A stretch of 10,286 nt of DNA from an uncultured Rickettsiales bacterium (GTDB taxonomy: Bacteria; Pseudomonadota; Alphaproteobacteria; UBA8366). The notes under the pieces were generated by a model, which saw only the letters and a program-made list of their open reading frames with translations, made no database searches and was not told the origin of the DNA. Positions within the stretch are counted from its first letter, which is position 1. Each line of letters begins with the position of its first letter. The translations under genes were made by a program, and so were the position numbers. The stretch is from positions 1 to 10,286 of the forward strand of contig CAJWTF010000137.1 in assembly GCA_913046825.1 (NCBI GenBank), written 5' to 3'. Positions 5,385-10,286 of this stretch are shown one piece after another.

Positions 5385-6353
5385 TTAGCGCTCCAGGTAA
5401 ATGCCGACACCGGCTTGCCGGGCACGCTCGTATGCCAGGATGGCCAGTGCCAGATCGCCGATGGCGAGGCCGCGAAAGATGAAGGCGAAGCGTTCGCTTT
5501 CATCCCGCCGTCCGGAAATGCGTCCGGTCACCAGGTCCAAAAGGTCCTCGCCGATCAGCTCGGCGGGGATCATCTGTTGTTCCATCTCAGCCTCTTGGGT
5601 GGCATCCTCGATGATTATGCGGTTGAATTGGTCTAGAGTTTCCAGCCGCCAGGTGCGCGCCAGATCGAGCAGGTTCACATAGGCGCCGGGCTTGACCCAG
5701 TCCGTCTGCAAAAACGGTTTCAGTCCTGGGGCCAGGGGAACCGATGATACGATGATATCCGCATCCTCGATGGCACTACGCGGGTCGTCGTAATCCGTTG
5801 CTGTCAGGCCGAGCGCTTCGGCCTTTTCTGCTAACAGCGTTCGATTGGCCTCGCCGCGTCCGAAAATGTGCACGTGGCGCAGCGGACAGAAATCGAGGAA
5901 AGCGTCGAGATGACTGCGCGCTTGGGCACCGCTGCCGATGAAGGCGATGGTTTCGGAATCCTTGCGCGCGAAATGCCTCGCGGCGACGGCGCTCAAGGCC
6001 GCCGTCCGTATCTCCGTAATCCATGCGCCATCCATAATCGCAACTGGGTAGGCGGTCGCTTGGTCGAACAAGGTGATGGTCGCCCCGATCGTTGTCATCC
6101 CTTTATGGGCATTGGCGGCGTTTGCGCCAAGCGCCTTCACCGCCATGAAAGGCGGATCTTCGGAGACCGCGAGTGTGGCCATAAACAGCACGTCGTCGAC
6201 CGGTCGGAGGAGGCTTTTCGGCGCATTCAGTACGCGTGCCGCATCGCGCTCGCGACACAGATGCTCGATCTGCGCCACGGTGTCGGCGGCTGTCAGCCCA
6301 AGTGTTTCAATGTCTGGTCGGCTCAGGTAGAGTAGCTTGTCATCAGTCGACAT
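5385..6353 (-). CDS. Ornithine cyclodeaminase/mu-crystallin family protein
   Basis: A 322-aa NAD(P)-dependent enzyme of PF02423, whose members include ornithine cyclodeaminase, alanine dehydrogenase, ketimine reductases and tauropine-type dehydrogenases. The Rossmann motif GSGAQARSHLDA is at 140-151. K73 (AVKALGANAAN) and R116 (TEIRTAALSA) match carboxylate-binding residues of ornithine cyclodeaminase (K69, R112). The usual PPRS-type arginine appears as K46 (APKS). The VNxxGxD segment carrying the catalytic Asp is altered to VNLLDLARTW, with D230 the only acid, so specificity is probably not ornithine. It is the last gene of the minus-strand operon, 14 bp after the crotonase stop, with AAGG upstream of ATG 6353. 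It ends in TAA 7 bp from the amidohydrolase stop. An imine reductase or amino-acid dehydrogenase role is as likely as a cyclodeaminase. Confidence 0.88.
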   Translation of the reverse strand: MSTDDKLLYLSRPDIETLGLTAADTVAQIEHLCRERDAARVLNAPKSLLRPVDDVLFMATLAVSEDPPFMAVKALGANAANAHKGMTTIGATITLFDQATAYPVAIMDGAWITEIRTAALSAVAARHFARKDSETIAFIGSGAQARSHLDAFLDFCPLRHVHIFGRGEANRTLLAEKAEALGLTATDYDDPRSAIEDADIIVSSVPLAPGLKPFLQTDWVKPGAYVNLLDLARTWRLETLDQFNRIIIEDATQEAEMEQQMIPAELIGEDLLDLVTGRISGRRDESERFAFIFRGLAIGDLALAILAYERARQAGVGIYLER

Positions 6354-6367
6354 TCAGTACTGAGCCT

Positions 6368-7228
6368 TCAACCGCGATCACGCGATTTCTTGAACCAAGC
6401 ATCTTCGTCGACGAAGCGTTCCGCGTTCCAGCTGAGTGCGGCCTTCAGACCGTCTTTCTCACGGATTGTGTTGAATTCATCGATCTCGGGTGAGGAATTC
6501 GGGCTCGCGAGTGCGATGGATTCGAGTTCCAACGAACGCTCAATGACTTGCCGCACGCCCATCAATTCGTAGGACGAGTTGATCAGCTTCTTATTGTACT
6601 CAACGGTCGCGGCGGGGAGTTTGGCGATGGTCAGCGCTTGGCGCTCTACCGCTGCGTCCAGTTCGTCGAGCGGGACAACCTCGTTCACGAGGTCCAGGCG
6701 TTTGGCTTCGGTCGCGTCTATCAGGTTGCCGGTGTAGAGAAGTTCACGAGCTTTCGTCATGCCGATGACCCATGGCCAAATGGCAGGAATGTAGGGGCCG
6801 CCGGTGCGAATCTCCGGCGCGCCGAACTTAGCGTCCTCGGAACAAATACGCAGGTCGCAGAAGGTTGCGGTCGCAAGGCCACCCGCGATGCAAAATCCAT
6901 GGATTTGCGCGATGATTGGTTTTGGATTGTTCCAGAATACATCCCACCATCCGGATGCGCTGAAACTCTTACCCTTTAGGTACTTCGCGCGTCGTTGGAC
7001 CGCATTCACCTTGGCTGAGGTTGTGATGTCGAAACCGGCGCTGAAGGCCCGGCCCGCCGCCTTGAGCACGATCACCCGGATAGTGTCGTCTTCCCAGCCC
7101 GCATCCTCGAGAGCGTGCCGAACTTCGAGCTGCAAATCATCGGACAGTGCGTTCAATTTGTCTGGCCGATTTAAGGTGACGTATGCAATGGGACCCTGCT
7201 TCTCGTAGATGATGTTTTGGTAATCCAT
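6368..7228 (-). CDS. Enoyl-CoA hydratase/isomerase (crotonase) family protein
   Basis: A 286-aa crotonase-fold protein acting on acyl-CoA thioesters in the cytoplasm. Oxyanion-hole segments are RAFSAGFD at 60-67 and HGFCIAGGL at 110-118; the core runs to FGAPEIRTGG at 135-144 and LVNEVVP near 189-195. Aligned with rat enoyl-CoA hydratase, the second catalytic Glu (E164) is kept as E139, but the first (E144 in GGGCELAM) is replaced by A119 in GGLATATF. The protein also has a GPYIPAIWPWVIG segment in place of the usual PGAGG loop. It is therefore probably not a plain hydratase; isomerase, hydrolase, lyase or decarboxylase chemistry is possible. The C-terminal tail after about 250 is longer than in short crotonases. 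ATG 7228 has an excellent GGGAGAG site whose first G abuts the TAG of the upstream hydrolase gene, 11 bp away, indicating one operon. Confidence 0.9.
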   Translation of the reverse strand: MDYQNIIYEKQGPIAYVTLNRPDKLNALSDDLQLEVRHALEDAGWEDDTIRVIVLKAAGRAFSAGFDITTSAKVNAVQRRAKYLKGKSFSASGWWDVFWNNPKPIIAQIHGFCIAGGLATATFCDLRICSEDAKFGAPEIRTGGPYIPAIWPWVIGMTKARELLYTGNLIDATEAKRLDLVNEVVPLDELDAAVERQALTIAKLPAATVEYNKKLINSSYELMGVRQVIERSLELESIALASPNSSPEIDEFNTIREKDGLKAALSWNAERFVDEDAWFKKSRDRG

Positions 7229-7239
7229 TTGATCTCTCC

Positions 7240-8046
7240 CTAAATCACGCGCTCCGCCACGAAATCCATGAATGCCACCGCACCTTCTGTCGCGTGACTA
7301 CAGGCGATGGCGTGCTTGGCGTGGGGCACGACCATCATATCTGAATTTGGCAAAAGAGAATGAATTTCCGCCGACATGGTAACCGGCAAGAAAGGGCTCG
7401 AATCAGGATGGATGAGGAGGACCGGTGTGTAGATCTTCTCCAACTCGCCCGATATGTCCTGCGCCATCAGCATCTCGCCGAGCGCCACCGTCGTCTCCGG
7501 GTCTGAGTTTGCTTGGATCTCCGCGAACCAGTCGTAGGTCTCTTCGCTGACTGCGCCGGGGAAAAAGCGATGCTCCATCATCCGATTGGTCCAGGCGCCG
7601 AATCCTTCTTTCTCGACCATCTCGCGCCAGCTGCCGACGTGATTGATGTAACTGCCGCGATGACCGGTGGAGAGGGCGGTGACGCTGTGCAGGCGTTCCG
7701 GTGCATGGAGTGCGGTGTAAAGCGAGATTGTCCCGCCGACAGATTCGCCGATCAGGTGGAAGCGTTCTGCCTCGACCGCGGCGGCCACCGCCAGCAGGTC
7801 CGACATCATACCGTCCATGGTCCAATCGTGACCGGCGGGCGGCACGGTGGATTGGCCGCAGCCGCGCATGTCGACGCGGACGCAGCGGAATTCGGTCGCG
7901 AGGATCGGTAGCCAGTCGGCCCAAATATCCCGGTCCGTTCCGACGCCGTGGTGGAAAATGATCGTTTCTTCCGGTGCTCGCCAATCGGGGGCAATGCTCG
8001 TGATGTCATACGCGATCGGGCCGGTGGGGGTGTCGACGGTCGGCAT
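7240..8046 (-). CDS. Alpha/beta-fold hydrolase (enol-lactonase-like)
   Basis: A 268-aa serine hydrolase of the alpha/beta fold (PF00561/PF12697). The oxyanion HHG is at 32-34, DMRGCGQS at 59-66 is the usual strand-4 region, the nucleophile elbow is GESVGG at 100-105 with S102, the acid is probably D215 (HPDSSPF), and the base is H245 (HAKHAIA). Overall pattern and length resemble 3-oxoadipate enol-lactonase (PcaD) and related carboxylesterases, but no pca genes are nearby, so an enol-lactonase name is not justified. There is no signal peptide. ATG 8046 has AGGAG six bases upstream, and that site overlaps the TAG stop of the upstream EamA gene (gap 9 bp). Position between the transporter genes and the crotonase suggests it opens an ester, lactone or ring-fission product, or a thioester, in the same pathway. 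Confidence 0.9.
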   Translation of the reverse strand: MPTVDTPTGPIAYDITSIAPDWRAPEETIIFHHGVGTDRDIWADWLPILATEFRCVRVDMRGCGQSTVPPAGHDWTMDGMMSDLLAVAAAVEAERFHLIGESVGGTISLYTALHAPERLHSVTALSTGHRGSYINHVGSWREMVEKEGFGAWTNRMMEHRFFPGAVSEETYDWFAEIQANSDPETTVALGEMLMAQDISGELEKIYTPVLLIHPDSSPFLPVTMSAEIHSLLPNSDMMVVPHAKHAIACSHATEGAVAFMDFVAERVI

Positions 8047-8055
8047 TTAAATCTC

Positions 8056-8931
8056 CTATCTGCGTTTGGCGCGGGTTTCCCGATGAAGGATATAAAGGCC
8101 GGAGCCAACAACCAAAGCTGAACCGCACAATAGCCAAGCATCCGGGACGTCGCCCCAAATCAAAAAGCCGAGGATAAGCGCCCAAACCAAGGCCGAATAG
8201 CGGAAGGGGGCGACAACGGAAGCCTCCGCCCAGCGGTGGGCTTCGATCATCATGTAATGCGCGCCGCCGTTGAGTACGCCGAGCAAGGCGAAAAGTGCTA
8301 ACTCGGTGCCGTTCGGCATCCGCCACGGGAACCAGAAAGCGGCGACAGCACCGACAATCATAACTGCGCTGGTGGAATAGAACAGGATCAATTCGGACGG
8401 CTCCTCCGCGCTGATACGCCGTGTCACCATATCCCGCAACGCACCCCAAAAGGCGGCACCCAACGCAATGAACGCGGCCCATTGGAAGGTGTCTGGCGTC
8501 GGGCGTGCCATCACGATGATGCCAGCAAAACCAACAAGGATCGCGCTCCAACGCCGCCAGCCAACATTCTCACCGAGGATAAATGGCGCCAGCGCTGCCA
8601 CGATTAGTGGGGCGGTAAAGGTAAAGGCAATGGCGTCCGCGAGCGGCATCAAGCTGAGTGCTGTGATGATGAAGAAGGTGGAGCCGATAAAGCAGAGCGA
8701 ACGTAGAACGTGATTTCGGATGCGGTGTGGTTTGAATGCGCCGAGCCCGCCGCGCATGAGAAGAACGATGGCCAGGGGTGCCAAAATAAACACACCCCGT
8801 AGGGAGATGATCTGCGGCACGGGATAATCCGCCGCAAGCCATTTCGCCGTTGCGTCGTTCAAGGTGAGGAGAAGGAGCCCCGCCAACATTAGCGCGATTC
8901 CCCGTCCCGGCGCGTCCGTATGGGGGGTCAT
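8056..8931 (-). CDS. DMT superfamily EamA transporter, copy 1 (operon position 3)
   Basis: A 291-aa inner-membrane protein with about 10 hydrophobic segments in two EamA repeats (PF00892; about residues 10-140 and 150-285). EamA proteins export amino acids, nucleobases and other metabolites, or import some. Signature stretches shared with the two following paralogues are RPTPD, ALRDMVTRR, NGGAHYMM, VVAPFRYSALVWA and SGLYILHRETR. ATG 8931 overlaps the upstream gene as ATGA and has GGAG seven bases before it (plus-strand CTCC at 8939-8942). The stop is 9 bp before the alpha/beta hydrolase start, so transport and catabolic genes are cotranscribed. Substrate and direction cannot be read from sequence. 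Confidence 0.9.
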   Translation of the reverse strand: MTPHTDAPGRGIALMLAGLLLLTLNDATAKWLAADYPVPQIISLRGVFILAPLAIVLLMRGGLGAFKPHRIRNHVLRSLCFIGSTFFIITALSLMPLADAIAFTFTAPLIVAALAPFILGENVGWRRWSAILVGFAGIIVMARPTPDTFQWAAFIALGAAFWGALRDMVTRRISAEEPSELILFYSTSAVMIVGAVAAFWFPWRMPNGTELALFALLGVLNGGAHYMMIEAHRWAEASVVAPFRYSALVWALILGFLIWGDVPDAWLLCGSALVVGSGLYILHRETRAKRR

Positions 8932-9815
8932 GACGCAGCTCCGCGTGTCTCGCGATGCAGAATATATAATCCACTGGCGATAATGACGCTGCCGCCGACC
9001 AAGACGAACACATCGGGCAAGTCGCCGAACATCAAATAACCGAGGGTTACCGCCCAGATCGCAGCGCTATAACGAAAGGGTGCGACGGCGGCGGCTTCAC
9101 CTTGGCGGAAGGCAAGGATCAACGCGTATTGCGCACCGCCGAAGGCGAGACCGTTGAGCGCCATCAAGAAAAGGTCGCCGCCGACGAGCGGCTTCCAATC
9201 GAGTACCGAAAATCCTGTGAAGGCGGTAAGCCCACTCACGACGAGCAGCAAGGTCTCGCCGCACATCATCATGGCGTTGGTGTTCTCGGTCGTGCGCATC
9301 TTTCGCGCCCAAACGTCGCGGAGGGCGGAGAAGAGTGCTGCAGCGACAGCGAGAAACGCAACCGGTTGCCAGAGCTCCGGCGTCGGGCGCAGCATGATCA
9401 GGATGCCGATAAATCCGACAAGGACGGCCGACATCCGATGCCATCCTACGCGCTCCCCGAGGACGGGACCGGATAGCAGGGCGATAAACAGGATCGACGA
9501 GAATAGTAAAACCTCAACATCGGCCAGCGGTAAAAGGACGACACTGGTCACGATCAGTGCGGCTGTCAGGGTGTGGAACAAGGATCGCAGACCTTGGTCG
9601 CGCCAATTGGTAACACGCAGAGTTGCGATACCGCCACTCCGCCAAATGATTGGGATGAGGAACAGCAAGACGAACAAACTGCGAAAGAATACGACCTGTC
9701 CTGCTGAGTAATCTGCGCTAATCCATTTGGTGGTCGCGTTGGAGAGGACGATCAGTCCCATGGCGACCAGCATCCACAGAATGCCGCGCAGCGAAGAAGT
9801 GGCCAGTGCGCTCAA
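8928..9815 (-). CDS. DMT superfamily EamA transporter, copy 2 (operon position 2)
   Basis: A 295-aa protein with about 10 hydrophobic segments and two EamA repeats, clearly paralogous to both neighbours: it carries LRPTPELWQP, ALRDVWARKM, AFGGAQYAL, AVAPFRYSAAIWA, GDLPDVFVL and SGLYILHRETRG. The start is TTG 9815, overlapping the stop of the preceding paralogue as TTGA, with a weak GGCGGA site about 8 bases upstream. The first in-frame ATG is at codon 15, inside the first membrane segment, so TTG is the better choice. A TTG start suggests lower initiation efficiency than the ATG-started copy 1. The stop overlaps the next gene by ATGA. Confidence 0.88.
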   Translation of the reverse strand: MSALATSSLRGILWMLVAMGLIVLSNATTKWISADYSAGQVVFFRSLFVLLFLIPIIWRSGGIATLRVTNWRDQGLRSLFHTLTAALIVTSVVLLPLADVEVLLFSSILFIALLSGPVLGERVGWHRMSAVLVGFIGILIMLRPTPELWQPVAFLAVAAALFSALRDVWARKMRTTENTNAMMMCGETLLLVVSGLTAFTGFSVLDWKPLVGGDLFLMALNGLAFGGAQYALILAFRQGEAAAVAPFRYSAAIWAVTLGYLMFGDLPDVFVLVGGSVIIASGLYILHRETRGAAS

Positions 9816-10286
9816 GCCGGGTCCGCCGTTCTTTGTGCTTCGCGGCGCAGGATATAAAGTCCACTGCCGATGACGACCGAGACACCCGCGATGACGAAGC
9901 CGTCGGGAATGTCATCGAAGAACAAATAGCCGAACAGCGTGGTCAATAGAATGACGGTATAGCGGAAGGGTGCCACCGTCGCGACTTCGGCGGTCAGAAA
10001 TGCGACCGCCATGACAAATTGTGCCGCGCCGAGGAAAAATCCGGCGAAGGCCATGACGCCGACATCGTTCATCGTAACCGGCTGCCAGAAATAAAGTGCG
10101 ATTGGGAGGGATCCGGCCAGGACGCCCATCTCGGACCAGAACATGATCGCGTTCGCCGTTTCACCTTCGCGTAACTTACGGGTCCAGATATCCCGGAGCG
10201 CAATGAAGATTGCGGCCGCGACGCCGAACAGGGCAGTTGGTTGAATCAAGTCGGGCGTCGGCCGCAGCATGATGAGAACACCGAGA
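9812..10286 (-). CDS. DMT superfamily EamA transporter, copy 3 (operon position 1), C-terminal half only
   Basis: The frame is open to the right edge; the first complete codon is CTC at 10285-10283 and the visible product reads LGVLIMLRPTPDLIQP onward for about 157 residues. It covers the second EamA repeat with about five hydrophobic segments and shows the same landmarks as its neighbours: ALRDIWTRKL, GAAQFVMAVAF, TVAPFRYTVILL, DDIPDGFVIAG and SGLYILRREAQ. The ATG at 10270 is internal, since upstream residues continue the paralogue alignment. The N-terminal half, start and promoter of the operon are outside the window. It overlaps copy 2 by four bases. Confidence 0.88.
   Translation of the reverse strand, partial: LGVLIMLRPTPDLIQPTALFGVAAAIFIALRDIWTRKLREGETANAIMFWSEMGVLAGSLPIALYFWQPVTMNDVGVMAFAGFFLGAAQFVMAVAFLTAEVATVAPFRYTVILLTTLFGYLFFDDIPDGFVIAGVSVVIGSGLYILRREAQRTADPA

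Noticed and set aside
5374..5388. CTAAA-TCGGG-TTTAG hairpin between the converging amidohydrolase and cyclodeaminase-like genes
   Set aside because: Only a five-pair, A+T-rich stem with no T-run; it arises because both genes end in TAA at facing positions. Too weak to call a bidirectional terminator.
1..10286. CRISPR arrays, tRNA or rRNA genes, transposases, integrases, long direct repeats
   Set aside because: Looked for on both strands by eye; no regularly spaced repeats, cloverleaf-like segments or mobile-element proteins were found.

Overview
The window looks like chromosomal DNA of a free-living alphaproteobacterium. This rests on G+C-rich genes (one 60-base line inside the amidohydrolase gene counts to 65 percent), tight operons with ATGA/TTGA overlaps, several DMT-family exporters, and a small membrane-anchored protein of a type I associate with alphaproteobacteria. 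The taxon is an inference; no rRNA or other marker gene is present. The left edge differs: a hand count of the first 480 bases gives about 36 percent G+C, and the only gene there is the start of an exported DUF5060 protein, a type common in polysaccharide degraders. Bases 1 to about 640 may be transferred DNA or an assembly join.

Left to right: (1) 1-252, minus, 5' end of a secreted DUF5060 protein; (2) 253-634, A+T-rich non-coding DNA with a plausible plus-strand intrinsic terminator at 524-550 and a sigma70-like promoter at 585-613; (3) 635-964, plus, a 109-aa protein with one membrane segment; (4) 982-3104, minus, a two-gene unit of a MATE efflux transporter followed by TlyA-type rRNA methyltransferase, overlapping by ATGA; (5) 3273-4146, plus, a decaying stretch with a cupin pseudogene (frameshift, in-frame stop, point damage), a start-less coding remnant, and a doubtful two-helix membrane protein whose tail may be frameshifted; (6) 4229-5377, plus, an intact amidohydrolase-2 family enzyme; (7) 5385-10286, minus, an operon read as EamA, EamA, EamA, alpha/beta hydrolase, crotonase, ornithine cyclodeaminase/mu-crystallin homologue. 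The first EamA runs off the right edge.

The most interesting part is 4229-10286. Three tandem EamA paralogues are translationally chained and followed at 9-14 bp spacing by three soluble enzymes, and the operon converges with an amidohydrolase only 7 bp away. Together they look like an uncharacterised transport-plus-catabolism (or resistance) module for a small organic acid, amino-acid-like compound or CoA ester. The crotonase lacks one of the two catalytic glutamates of true enoyl-CoA hydratases, and the cyclodeaminase homologue is altered around its catalytic aspartate, so textbook reactions should not be assumed. No CRISPR, tRNA, rRNA, transposase or integrase was seen.
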